Below, piece after piece: positions 56,163 through 64,000 of a stretch of DNA of 64,000 bases. The position numbers and the translations under genes are program-made. Every line of letters starts with the position of its first letter. The stretch's first letter is position 1. The notes beneath the pieces were generated by a model that ran no database searches, was not told where the DNA came from, and saw only the letters and a program-made list of their open reading frames with translations. This stretch comes from Rhizobium sp. NLR16a (GTDB taxonomy: Bacteria > Pseudomonadota > Alphaproteobacteria > Rhizobiales > Rhizobiaceae): contig NZ_CP072865.1 in the NCBI RefSeq assembly GCF_017948245.1, positions 1,761,501 to 1,825,500 of the forward strand. The letters run 5' to 3'.

Positions 56163-57244
56163 GCCGCACCGCTCCTCAGCCGCGACCAGACGATACGGAC
56201 TTTGTAGTAGATCAGTGTATCGCAGGAGAGCACGAAAAAGAGCAGCAGCCCCTGGAAGACGCGGGTGACCTTGTCGGAGACGCCGAGCGACAGCTGCGCC
56301 GCCTCGCCGCCGAGATAGGTCAGCGCCAGCACCAGGCCGGACGCGATGATGCCGAGCGGATTGAGCCGGCCGAGGAAGGCGACAATGATGGCGGTGAAGC
56401 CGTAGCCCGGAGAGATCGCCGGCTGCAGATGGCCGATTGAGCCGGAGACCTCTGATATCCCGGCAAGGCCGGCAAGCGCGCCCGAGAACAGAAAGCTGAA
56501 CCAGATCATCTTCTTCGATGAGAAGCCGGCAAAGCGCCCTGCCCGCTCCGACTGGCCGAGCACCACGATCTCGAAACCTTTCAGCGTATAACGCAGCATG
56601 AACCAGACGCCGATCGCCGCGATGATGGCGAAGATGAAGGCCCAATGGGCCCGGCCCGATTCCTCCCAGATCGCCGGCAGCACCGCTTCCGGCGCGAAAT
56701 CCCGCGACACCGGGAAGTTGAAGCCCTGCGGATCGCGCCAGGCGCCGCGCACCAGCCAATCGAGGAAGAGCTGGGCGATATAGACCAGCATCAGCGATGT
56801 CAGGATCTCATTGGTGTTGAAATGGGCCTTCAACAGCGCCGGAATGGCGGCAAAAAGCGCGCCACCAAGCGCTCCGAGCAGCAGCATCAGCGGCAGGACG
56901 AGCGGCGAATGCCAGTCGTAAAAGACAATCGGCAGGTAGGAGCCGGTGATGGCGCCAATGGTGAACTGCCCCTCGGCGCCGATATTCCAGTTGTTCGAGC
57001 GGTAGCTGACGGCAAGGCCAACGGCGATCAGGATCAGCGGTGCTGCCTTGATCGCCAGCTCGTGCAGCGACCAGACCTCGAGTAGCGGCTCGACGAAGAA
57101 TGCATCGAGCGCCTCGACGGGGTTTTTGCCGAGCATAGCGAACATGACGGCGCCGAGGGCGAGCGTCAGGGCAAGGGCCAGGAGCGGCGAGACGAAGGCG
57201 AAGAGCTTCGAGACGTCGGGACGTTTTTCCAGTTCAATGCGCAT
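56159..57244 (-). CDS. BMP-type ABC transporter permease, first
   Basis: A 361-residue inner-membrane permease of the nucleoside-importer type. Family segments include AAPLILIAVGLAVSYRSNNWNIGAEGQFTIGAI and ALPALLKAHFNTNEILTSLMLVYIAQLF. The ATG at 57244 overlaps the end of the ATPase gene by 11 bp and starts MRIELEKRPDVSKLF; ten residues of the longer frame are rejected. About nine hydrophobic segments are present. Confidence 0.92.
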   Translation of the reverse strand: MRIELEKRPDVSKLFAFVSPLLALALTLALGAVMFAMLGKNPVEALDAFFVEPLLEVWSLHELAIKAAPLILIAVGLAVSYRSNNWNIGAEGQFTIGAITGSYLPIVFYDWHSPLVLPLMLLLGALGGALFAAIPALLKAHFNTNEILTSLMLVYIAQLFLDWLVRGAWRDPQGFNFPVSRDFAPEAVLPAIWEESGRAHWAFIFAIIAAIGVWFMLRYTLKGFEIVVLGQSERAGRFAGFSSKKMIWFSFLFSGALAGLAGISEVSGSIGHLQPAISPGYGFTAIIVAFLGRLNPLGIIASGLVLALTYLGGEAAQLSLGVSDKVTRVFQGLLLFFVLSCDTLIYYKVRIVWSRLRSGAA

Positions 57245-58802
57245 GGGCAGTCTCCGCGGCCGAGCTGCCTTCATGCAGGCCGCCCATCAGCAGGCCGATC
57301 TTTTCGCGGGTGAGTTCGCCGGCCGGATAGGGCCGGGAAAGGCGCCCCTCGGAGATGACAGCGATATCGGTTGCCACTTCGAAGATTTCGTCGAGGTCCT
57401 GGCTGATGACGACGACGGCGGAGCCGGCCTTTGCAAGATCGACCAGCGCTTGGCGAATGCGGCTTGCGGCCCCCGCATCGACGCCCCAGGTCGGCTGGTT
57501 GACGACGAGGACGGCCGGCTGGCGGTCGAGCTCGCGGCCGACGATGAATTTCTGCAGATTGCCGCCGGAGAGCGAACCGGCGGCGGGATCGTCACCGCTC
57601 TTGCGGACATCCATTGCTTCGGAAATGCGCCGCGCCGCAGATTTTACCGCGCCCTGCCTGATGATGCCGAGCACGCCCAGAAAGGCCTTGCGATCCGACT
57701 GGCTGCGGGCCAGCACCAGATTGTCGGACAGCTTCATGGCGGAAACGGCGGCGTGCCCGTGCCGCTCCTCCGGCACGAAACCGGCGCCGAGCAGGCGACG
57801 GGCGGTAATGCCCTGAGTGCCCACCGGCTTCTTGCGGATGATGATCGCTTCGGCTGAGGCAACCGGATATTCACCGGACAGCGCGTCGAACAGCTCGCTC
57901 TGGCCGTTGCCAGCGACGCCGGCAATCGCGAGGATTTCGCCCGATCGCACCGTCATGGAGACATCGCGCAGCGGCATGGCAAAAGGCGTGCGCGCGGAAA
58001 CCGACAGGTTGGTAACGGCAAGCTGCACCTCGCCCCTGTCGCTGCGCTCGGGATGGGTGACGGTCGCCACCTCGCTGCCGACCATCATGCGGGCGAGCGA
58101 GGCCGGCGTTTCCTGCCTGGGATCACAGGCGCCGGTCACCCGGCCATGGCGCAGCACGGTGGCGCGATCGCAGATGCGCTGCACCTCCTCCAGACGATGG
58201 CTGATATAAAGAACCGAACGGCCCTCGGCGCGCAACTTGAACAGCGTCTCGAACAGCCTGTCGGCCTCTTGCGGCGTCAGCACCGAGGTCGGCTCGTCGA
58301 GAATGATGAGCTTCGGGTTCTGCAGTAGCGCGCGGACGATCTCGATGCGCTGGCGCTCGCCGACGGAGAGATCGGCGACATGGGCATGCGGATCGAGCGG
58401 CAGGCCGTAGGCGATCGACAGCGCCCTCGCCTCCTCGGCGATCCGATCGATCGGAATGGCGTCATCGAGCGACAGCGCGATGTTTTCGGCCACTGTCAGG
58501 GCCTCGAACAGCGAGAAATGCTGAAAAACCATGCCGATGCCCTGCTTGCGGGCTTCGCCCGGAGAGGCGATGACGACAGGGCTTCCTTCCCACAGGATCT
58601 GCCCGTGCGTCGGCTCCAGCACGCCGAACAGCATCTTGACCAATGTGGATTTGCCTGCGCCATTTTCGCCGAGAAGCGCATGAATCTCGCCCGGCGCAAT
58701 GTCGAGATCGATGTCATTGCAGGCGGCAAAGCCACCGAAAAACTTCGTCAGCTTCTGGACGGACAACAACGCACCGGGATCCGGCACATTCAATGCAGAC
58801 AC
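57234..58802 (-). CDS. BMP-type ABC transporter ATP-binding protein, two-domain
   Basis: A 522-residue ATPase with two fused domains of the nucleoside/ribose subclass. The first domain has Walker A GENGAGKST near residue 45, signature LSVGERQRIEIVRA and Walker B LIILDEPTSVLTPQ. The second has the degenerate loop VAGNGQSE, signature LSGGNLQKFIVGRE and VLVVNQPTWGVDAGA, where the usual Asp-Glu is Asn-Gln. The start is a GTG at 58802, with GAGGGGAAC before it. It is the first gene of the importer and lies 39 bp after the quinone-oxidoreductase gene. Confidence 0.92.
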   Translation of the reverse strand: MSALNVPDPGALLSVQKLTKFFGGFAACNDIDLDIAPGEIHALLGENGAGKSTLVKMLFGVLEPTHGQILWEGSPVVIASPGEARKQGIGMVFQHFSLFEALTVAENIALSLDDAIPIDRIAEEARALSIAYGLPLDPHAHVADLSVGERQRIEIVRALLQNPKLIILDEPTSVLTPQEADRLFETLFKLRAEGRSVLYISHRLEEVQRICDRATVLRHGRVTGACDPRQETPASLARMMVGSEVATVTHPERSDRGEVQLAVTNLSVSARTPFAMPLRDVSMTVRSGEILAIAGVAGNGQSELFDALSGEYPVASAEAIIIRKKPVGTQGITARRLLGAGFVPEERHGHAAVSAMKLSDNLVLARSQSDRKAFLGVLGIIRQGAVKSAARRISEAMDVRKSGDDPAAGSLSGGNLQKFIVGRELDRQPAVLVVNQPTWGVDAGAASRIRQALVDLAKAGSAVVVISQDLDEIFEVATDIAVISEGRLSRPYPAGELTREKIGLLMGGLHEGSSAAETAHAH

Positions 58803-58841
58803 GTTCCCCTCATTTCTTCTGCCGACCGGTCCGTTCGGATC

Positions 58842-59822
58842 TCATGGAATCAGCAGCGTCGTTCCTGTTGTTTTTCTTGCTTCCAGATCCGCGTGAGCTC
58901 GCCCAACCTCACGCAGCGGATAGGTTTGGTTGACATTGATACGCACTTTGTTGCTTTGCACAACATCAAATAGCGCCTTTGCACTGTCGTCCAATTCCCC
59001 CCGCGTGGCGATATAGGTGAAGAGCGTCGGGCGAGTCGCAAAGAGCGATCCCCTCTGAGCCAGCATGGCGAGGGTGAAATTCTCGATCGGCCCGGAAGAC
59101 TGTCCGAAGGAGGTAAAAAGGCCGCGCGGCTTCAGGCAATCGAGCGACTGTGGAAAAGTATCGCGGCCGATCGAATCATAGACGACATCGACGCCCTTGC
59201 CGCCCGTTATATCGCGGACGCGCCCGACGAAATCCTCGCTCTTGTAGTTGATCACATGGTCGTAGCCGTGGGCCAGCGCCAGCTTGATCTTGTCCTCCGA
59301 GCCCGCCGTGCCGATAACCGTGGCACCGAGCGCCTTCGCCCACTGGCCGGCGATCAGGCCGACGCCGCCGGCGGCGGCATGGAACAGCAGAACCGTCTGA
59401 TGGCCCACCTTGAACGTGCGGTTCAGGAGATATTCGGCGGTCATGCCCTTCAGCATCATCGCCGCCGCCATTTCCAGCTCGATGCCGTCCGGCACATGCA
59501 CCAGATGGCGCGCCTCGATATTGCGCTCGACGCTATAGGCGCCGTCAGCGCTGGCATAGGCGACACGATCGCCAAGCTTGAAATCGGCAACATCAGGTCC
59601 GACCGCCGTCACGATTCCGGCGCCCTCCTTGCCGGTGACAAATGGAAGGTGCGGCACCTTATAGGAACCGTTGCGAAAGTAGACATCGATGAAGTTGAGG
59701 CCGATCGCCGCCTGCCGGATCTGCACCTCGCCTGTCACGGGTGGCGGAAGATCGATTTCGACGTAGTCGAAAACATCAGGTCCGCCCGTCTGCGAGAATG
59801 AAATCGCATGCGTCTTCGTCAT
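58842..59822 (-). CDS. Zinc-independent NADPH:quinone oxidoreductase (QOR family)
   Basis: A 326-residue medium-chain dehydrogenase/reductase of the zeta-crystallin type. The N-terminal GroES-like domain has the segment GLNFIDVYFRNGSYKVPHLPFVTGKEGAGIV; the Rossmann fold has LLFHAAAGGVGLIAGQWAKALGATVIGTAG. Zinc-binding Cys residues are absent, as expected. The ATG at 59822 gives the normal start; nine residues of the longer frame are rejected. It lies 10 bp after pcs and 39 bp before the BMP-type ATPase. Confidence 0.9.
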   Translation of the reverse strand: MTKTHAISFSQTGGPDVFDYVEIDLPPPVTGEVQIRQAAIGLNFIDVYFRNGSYKVPHLPFVTGKEGAGIVTAVGPDVADFKLGDRVAYASADGAYSVERNIEARHLVHVPDGIELEMAAAMMLKGMTAEYLLNRTFKVGHQTVLLFHAAAGGVGLIAGQWAKALGATVIGTAGSEDKIKLALAHGYDHVINYKSEDFVGRVRDITGGKGVDVVYDSIGRDTFPQSLDCLKPRGLFTSFGQSSGPIENFTLAMLAQRGSLFATRPTLFTYIATRGELDDSAKALFDVVQSNKVRINVNQTYPLREVGRAHADLEARKTTGTTLLIP

Positions 59823-59832
59823 ATTGCCTGTC

Positions 59833-60561
59833 CTAAGCTTCGCGTCCAAGGGAGGGGAAGAATTGCAGCACCGCGCCGATGACGTAAAGATAGAGCCCGG
59901 TCACGATAAAGAGAATGAGCGCCCATTCCGGCATCTCGAAATGCATCAGCAGCGAATAGACGCCGAGCGCCGACCACAGGAAAAAGACGCCGAGATTGAG
60001 CGGGCGCAACCTTTTGACGCGGACGGGATGGAGGAAATTGATCGGCAGGAAGGTCAGCACCACCGAAATCGTCACGACGACTAGCGCCGTCGTGGCGCTC
60101 GCATCGATGACGAACAGCGTGAAGACGATCATGTTCCAGACGACGGGAAAGCCGGAGAAGAAATACTCCTCGGTCTTCATGCCCATATCGGCATAATAGA
60201 TGGCGCTAGAGACGACGATCATGCCGGCTGCGACGAAGGACCAGGGCTCGCCGATCATGCCGCTCTGATAGAGGGCGAAGGCCGGCAGCAGCACATAGGT
60301 GACGTAATCGATGATATTGTCGAGCGTATCGCCGGACCAGTTCGGCAGCACTTCTTTGACCCGCACCTTGCGGGCAATCGGCCCGTCAATGCCGTCGACC
60401 AGAAGCGCCAGACCCAGCCACCAGAACATGTCGATGAAGCGATGCTCGGCCGCGGCGACGACGCCGAGAAAGGCAAGGAACGAGCCGGACGCCGTCAGGA
60501 TATGGACGGAAAAGGCGCGCATTTCGGCGTAAGGAACACGCTTGTAGTTGAAAATCTTCAT
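59833..60561 (-). CDS. pcs: Phosphatidylcholine synthase
   Basis: A 242-residue inner-membrane enzyme that joins choline directly to CDP-diacylglycerol, giving phosphatidylcholine, a lipid needed for rhizobial symbiosis. The CDP-alcohol phosphotransferase motif is present: DGIDGPIARKVRVKEVLPNWSGDTLDNIIDYVTY, with the typical DG-AR-G-D-D pattern in Pcs form. About eight helices follow. The ATG at 60561 has GGGGGA upstream, giving MKIFNYKRVPYAEMRAFSVHILTASG as in Sinorhizobium Pcs; 20 more residues upstream are rejected. Confidence 0.95.
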   Translation of the reverse strand: MKIFNYKRVPYAEMRAFSVHILTASGSFLAFLGVVAAAEHRFIDMFWWLGLALLVDGIDGPIARKVRVKEVLPNWSGDTLDNIIDYVTYVLLPAFALYQSGMIGEPWSFVAAGMIVVSSAIYYADMGMKTEEYFFSGFPVVWNMIVFTLFVIDASATTALVVVTISVVLTFLPINFLHPVRVKRLRPLNLGVFFLWSALGVYSLLMHFEMPEWALILFIVTGLYLYVIGAVLQFFPSLGREA

Positions 60562-60913
60562 AGTCCCCCGACCGCTTGTCGCGCTCGCCCCGGCAAGCGT
60601 GTATTTTTTCGCCATCATCACCGGACCTGCTCCTGAATCGGGCTGGGTTCGACGCCGTAGGTCTTTGTTGTCGCACCGCTTTTGCCGAAAATCAGCATTC
60701 GGCTGCGGTCCGCCGCTCTAATATGCATCCTTTGCCCGGCTTCGCCAGCGGGAAATATGACATTCCCCGCTCGCCATTGAATCCTGACCATGACATGCAT
60801 ATTTCCCTTCTGAAGCGTCGCGTGGAATGGAATGCCTTTAATTCCGGCCGGATTTGTAATATCTCGCTCCCAATCCGACAGTTCATCCGACGAATACGGG
60901 ATCCGCTACCGAA
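60562..60913 (+). other. Intergenic region between pcs and fpr
   Basis: A 352-bp gap between divergent genes. It must hold both promoters. A TTGAAT (near 60777) with CATATT 15 bp later is a weak sigma-70-like candidate for fpr. I see no small gene, clear operator or RNA structure in it. Confidence 0.5.
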
Positions 60914-61726
60914 ATGAACGCGCCTGCAAAGACCGAAGACTTCGCCTCGTCCATCCCCGCCGGCGTCTATGCCGAGACGGTGCTGAGCGTGACGCATTAC
61001 ACCGACCGGCTCTTCCGCTTCACGATGACCCGGCCGCAGGGCTTCCGTTTCCGTTCCGGCGAATTCGCGATGATCGGGCTGATGGTCGAGGGCAAGCCGG
61101 TCTTCCGTGCCTATTCGATCGCCAGCCCAGCATGGGCCGAGGAGCTTGAATTCTTCTCGATCAAGGTGCCGGACGGTCCCCTCACCTCTCATCTGCAGGC
61201 GATCAAGCCCGGCGATCAGGTGCTGATGCGCAAGAAGCCGACGGGCACGCTGGTGCTCGACGCGCTGACCCCTGGCCGCCGTCTCTACATGTTCTCGACC
61301 GGAACCGGTGTTGCGCCGTTCGCCAGCCTGATCCGCGACCCCGAGACCTATGAAAAGTTCGAGGAAGTCATCCTCACTCACACGACGCGCGACGTCGCCG
61401 AGCTGAAATATGGCTTCGATCTCGTGCACGAGATCCAGAATGACGAACTGCTGAAGGAAGTGGTCGGCGACAAGCTGCGCCATTACGCGACCGTCACGCG
61501 CGAGGATTTCGAATATCGTGGCCGCATCACCGACCTGATCTCGTCGGGCAAGCTGTTTACCGATCTCGGCGTTCCGCCGCTCGATCCGGCAATCGACCGC
61601 GGCATGATCTGCGGCTCCTCGGCCATGCTGAAGGATACCAAGGAACTGCTCGAAAAGGCTGGCCTCAATGAAGGCGCCAACAGCAAGCCCGCCGAATTCG
61701 TCATCGAACGCGCTTTCGTCGGCTGA
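60914..61726 (+). CDS. fpr: Ferredoxin-NADP+ reductase
   Basis: A 270-residue flavoenzyme that moves electrons between NADPH and ferredoxin or flavodoxin. The FAD-binding segment FRAYSIASPAW and the phosphate-binding GPLTSHLQAIKPGDQVL are present, with STGTGVAPFASLIRDPETY in the NADP domain and the C-terminal FVIERAFVG that closes over FAD. The length is that of bacterial subclass I reductases (Fpr). It supports oxidative stress defence and biosynthesis. A strong terminator follows. Confidence 0.93.
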   Translation: MNAPAKTEDFASSIPAGVYAETVLSVTHYTDRLFRFTMTRPQGFRFRSGEFAMIGLMVEGKPVFRAYSIASPAWAEELEFFSIKVPDGPLTSHLQAIKPGDQVLMRKKPTGTLVLDALTPGRRLYMFSTGTGVAPFASLIRDPETYEKFEEVILTHTTRDVAELKYGFDLVHEIQNDELLKEVVGDKLRHYATVTREDFEYRGRITDLISSGKLFTDLGVPPLDPAIDRGMICGSSAMLKDTKELLEKAGLNEGANSKPAEFVIERAFVG

Positions 61727-61751
61727 CACTCTTTCAACGATCAAATGCAAG

Positions 61752-61776
61752 CGGCTCCGGAAACGGGGCCGTTTTT
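61752..61776 (+). terminator. Rho-independent terminator of fpr
   Basis: CGGCTCCG (61752-61759) pairs with CGGGGCCG (61764-61771), with one G-U pair and loop GAAA, followed by TTTTT to 61776. It lies 25 bp beyond the fpr stop and overlaps the end of the convergent GntR gene. Confidence 0.85.
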
Positions 61777-62389
61777 ATTTGCGGGCGAGATAGTCGATCA
61801 GCACCGCCATCGCCCCACGCGCCTCATCCGGCCTGCCCTGCCGAATGGCGCGGATGACGGCGACATGCAGCGCGATGGCGCGGTCCATGCGCTCGGGGCT
61901 TGCTGTGGAATACCAGAGGCGGCGCGCATGCGCCTGCACCGGACCGAGTGCGGCCATGATGAAGCCGTTCGGGCACGCGTTCTCGAGAATTTCGTCAAAG
62001 GCCTTGTCGGCGGCGAAGAAGCCGGTGAGATCGCCGGTCACGACGCATTTCTCCATCGCGTCGGCGCAATCGCTGAGGCGCTCACGATGTTCGTCCGTGG
62101 CATGCTCGGCAACCAGGCTTGCCGCAATCGGCTCCAGCTCGCGGCGGACCTGCATGACATTGCCATGATCCTCCGGTGTGATCTCGGCAACCTGCAGCCC
62201 AACCCGCGGCTTCACCAGGATCAGCCCCTGCCAGGCGAGCTTCTGAATCGCCTCGCGCACCGGCGTGCGCCCGCGGCCCGCCATATCGATCAGCTGCTTT
62301 TCGGTGACAAGTGCGCCAGGCTTCAGCGCCAGCGTAACGATCAGGTGCTCGAGTGCTAGATAGGCAAGGTGGCTTTGTGACGTCTGCAC
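61775..62389 (-). CDS. GntR-family transcriptional regulator (FCD subfamily)
   Basis: A 204-residue regulator. The GntR winged helix occupies residues about 10-65 (HLIVTLALKPGALVTEKQLIDMAGRGRTPVREAIQKLAWQGLI), and the FCD effector domain follows with the conserved pattern of Asp and His used for metal and ligand binding. No ribosome site is strong. A perfect palindrome 24 bp upstream may be its own operator. It is convergent with fpr and downstream of the MacB-like genes; its target is unknown. Confidence 0.85.
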   Translation of the reverse strand: MQTSQSHLAYLALEHLIVTLALKPGALVTEKQLIDMAGRGRTPVREAIQKLAWQGLILVKPRVGLQVAEITPEDHGNVMQVRRELEPIAASLVAEHATDEHRERLSDCADAMEKCVVTGDLTGFFAADKAFDEILENACPNGFIMAALGPVQAHARRLWYSTASPERMDRAIALHVAVIRAIRQGRPDEARGAMAVLIDYLARK

Positions 62390-62412
62390 TGCCGATAATC
62401 CCGTAGCCGGCC

Positions 62413-62422
62413 TGATATATCA
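62413..62422. promoter_or_regulatory. Candidate GntR operator
   Basis: TGATATATCA is a perfect 10-bp palindrome 24 bp before the GntR start, placed to give autoregulation or control of the MacB-like genes. Short A/T palindromes are common, so the call is tentative. Confidence 0.4.
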
Positions 62423-62522
62423 CATTCTGCCACGGTAAAAAGTCGAAGACAAGGCGACGCAGACATCCAAGGAGTGAAACCCAAATTCGCAGGTCCGCAC
62501 GACCGAACCGCGCGTCCGCCCT

Positions 62523-63725
62523 TCACTCGTGTCGCAACGCCTCGATCGGATTGAGCTGCGCTGCCCGTCTCGCCGGAAAATAGCCGAAGATCATACCGAT
62601 TGCCGCGGAGAAGAGGAAGGCGACGGCGACCATCATCGGACTGAAGACGAAGGGGACTTTCAGGAGGGTGACCGCCACCAGGCCGAGGCTCAGGCCGAGC
62701 ACGATGCCGGTGATGCCGCCGAAGAGCGACAGCGCCACCGCCTCGACCAGGAACTGGGTGAGCACCTGGTTTTCGAGCGCGCCGATCGCCAGGCGGATAC
62801 CGATTTCGCGGGTTCGCTCGGTGACGGAGACGAGCATGATGTTCATGATGCCGATGCCACCGACGAGCAGGCTGATCGCGGCGACGGCGCCGAGCAGGCC
62901 GGTCAAGAGTGTCGTCGTGCCGGTCATCGCCTCGGCGATCTGCGTCATGTCGTTGACGTTGAAATCGTCCTGGCGGCCGGGAATGATCTTGCGGCGCTCA
63001 CGCAGCAGATTTTCGACATCGGCCTGCACCTTGGCTGTCGAGACACCATCGCGCGCCGAAATGATGATCTGCGGCACGTTGCTGTTGCCGCTGATGCGCC
63101 GCTGGAACACCTTGACCGGCATGATGACCACGTCGTCCTGGTCGGTGCCCATGCCGGACTGGCCGCGCCTGGCCAGCACCCCGATGACCGGGCAGGAAAC
63201 CTTGCCGACGCGGATCTGCTGGCCGAGCGGATCGGCGGCTCCGAAGAGTTGCGAGCGCACTGTCTCACCGATGATGCAGCGGGACTGACCGCGCTCCTCG
63301 GCGGGGGTGAAATTACGGCCGAGCGCCAGGTTCCAGTCCTGCGCGACGAAATAATCGTTGGTGGTGCCGGAGACGCTGGTCGAATGGTTCTGGCCGCCAA
63401 AAATCACCGTTGCCGTTGACTGGTTGAGCGGCGCCACCGCCCTCAAGCCGCCGATCTGGTCGCGGATGGCGGCGACATCCTTGAGGCTGAAGCGTTTGGC
63501 TTCGGAACTCACCCGGCCGGGGCCGAACTGCCCGGGACGAACGAACAGCATGTTGGTGCCGAGCCGCGACAGTTCGGTCGAGACCTGCGCGGTCGTACCG
63601 TTGCCGATCGTCACCAGCGCGATGACGGCGGCAACGCCGATGACGACGCCGAGCACGGTGAGGAAGGAGCGCAGCATGTTGCGGTTGATGGCACGCAACG
63701 CCAGCTTCAACGTCTCAAAGAACAT
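62523..63725 (-). CDS. MacB-like ABC transporter permease
   Basis: A 400-residue inner-membrane protein with the MacB/FtsX layout: one helix at the N-terminus ([24 protein letters not shown]), a large periplasmic domain of about 220 residues, then three helices near the C-terminus ([40 protein letters not shown]). MacB-type transporters expel antibiotics, peptides or lipoprotein-related cargo in a three-part pump. The ATG at 63725 overlaps the end of the ATPase gene by 11 bp; a longer frame to 63797 is its shadow. Confidence 0.9.
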   Translation of the reverse strand: MFFETLKLALRAINRNMLRSFLTVLGVVIGVAAVIALVTIGNGTTAQVSTELSRLGTNMLFVRPGQFGPGRVSSEAKRFSLKDVAAIRDQIGGLRAVAPLNQSTATVIFGGQNHSTSVSGTTNDYFVAQDWNLALGRNFTPAEERGQSRCIIGETVRSQLFGAADPLGQQIRVGKVSCPVIGVLARRGQSGMGTDQDDVVIMPVKVFQRRISGNSNVPQIIISARDGVSTAKVQADVENLLRERRKIIPGRQDDFNVNDMTQIAEAMTGTTTLLTGLLGAVAAISLLVGGIGIMNIMLVSVTERTREIGIRLAIGALENQVLTQFLVEAVALSLFGGITGIVLGLSLGLVAVTLLKVPFVFSPMMVAVAFLFSAAIGMIFGYFPARRAAQLNPIEALRHE

Positions 63726-64000
63726 GATCCGTCCTCCTGGCCTGCTCGACCTCGCTCTCCAGCTGGCCGTCGACGAAGCGCAGCAGCCGCCCGGCATAGG
63801 CGGCGATATCGGACTCGTGCGTGACCATGACGATGGTGATGCCGTGCTCGCGGTTCAGCCGCGTCATCAGTTCCATGATCTCGAAGCTGGTCTTCGTGTC
63901 GAGATTGCCGGTCGGCTCGTCGGCGAGGAGCAGCGCCGGCTCGGTAACGATGGCGCGGGCGATGGCGACGCGCTGCTGTTGACCGCCTGAGAGCTCCTGC
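63715..64000 (-). CDS. MacB-like ABC transporter ATP-binding protein (partial, 5' end beyond window)
   Basis: The last 95 codons of an ATPase whose start lies outside the window. Visible are the signature [15 protein letters not shown], Walker [13 protein letters not shown] and the switch-histidine region [26 protein letters not shown], which place it in the LolD/MacB group of short ATPases. The gene ends DHVL and overlaps the permease start by 11 bp, so the pair is coupled. A membrane-fusion partner may lie further upstream, outside the window. Confidence 0.9.
   Translation of the reverse strand, partial: QELSGGQQQRVAIARAIVTEPALLLADEPTGNLDTKTSFEIMELMTRLNREHGITIVMVTHESDIAAYAGRLLRFVDGQLESEVEQARRTDHVL

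Noticed and set aside
55242..56759. 505-codon version of the second BMP-type permease
   Set aside because: The first 199 codons overlap the first permease gene and encode Arg-rich noise; the true start is the coupled ATG at 56162.
60692..61750. 352-codon leftward open frame covering fpr
   Set aside because: fpr on the opposite strand has full family motifs and its own terminator, so this frame is a shadow.

Overview
This is high-GC chromosomal DNA from an alphaproteobacterium of the order Rhizobiales, most likely Rhizobium (R. leguminosarum/R. etli group). Four things point there: a one-step phosphatidylcholine synthase (Pcs), a GTTC-N7-GTTC LexA box between ssb and uvrA, a glnB-glnA pair behind a sigma-54 promoter, and an IalB-family secreted protein. 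The placement is inference from recognised protein families; no database search was possible. I see no rRNA, tRNA, CRISPR array, insertion sequence, prophage or plasmid gene.

Layout. 0-2.4 kb: a leftward three-gene copper-handling operon (DUF5676-like membrane protein, Cys/His-rich secreted protein, Tat-exported multicopper oxidase) behind a perfect FixK/FNR box. 2.4-6.4 kb: a winged-helix/TPR regulator divergent from an MFS transporter, then a LacI-family regulator. 6.4-11.5 kb: a leftward operon of a metallophosphoesterase and a CUT1 (Ugp-like) ABC importer. 11.6-16.4 kb: small hypothetical genes, an HxlR regulator, a stand-alone FabF-type synthase, a DUF4864 protein and an acyltransferase-3 protein. 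16.4-20.3 kb: tgt, queA, two cyclophilins, coaD. 20.4-21.3 kb: three small membrane-protein genes, with two copies of a 28-bp repeat. 21.3-31.3 kb: gyrA, marC-like, ssb, uvrA, DUF72, nnrD. 31.6-34 kb: glnB, glnA, hspQ. 34.3-38.4 kb: IalB family, YejA-like binding protein, FrnE-like, OsmC-like. 38.4-48.5 kb: mfd, sdhE, recG, a DUF502 protein, glmS, glmU. 48.6-54 kb: a YtfQRT-YjfF-type sugar ABC operon ending in its own GntR/FadR regulator. 54.1-60.6 kb: a BMP-type nucleoside-like ABC importer preceded by a quinone oxidoreductase and pcs. 60.9-64 kb: fpr, a GntR regulator and a MacB-like ABC exporter cut by the window edge.

How the genes work together. Housekeeping blocks cover DNA repair and topology (gyrA, ssb, uvrA, mfd, recG), queuosine tRNA modification (queA, tgt), amino-sugar supply for the envelope (glmS, glmU), nitrogen assimilation (glnB, glnA) and metabolite repair (nnrD). 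Between them sit three separate solute-import operons, each with a nearby candidate regulator. No wholly new system is evident. The best leads are regulatory: the FixK box on the copper operon, two adjacent inverted repeats before hspQ, a FadR-type operator before the ytfQ-like gene, the repeat that precedes two small-protein genes, and a Tgt that lacks two of its three usual zinc cysteines.
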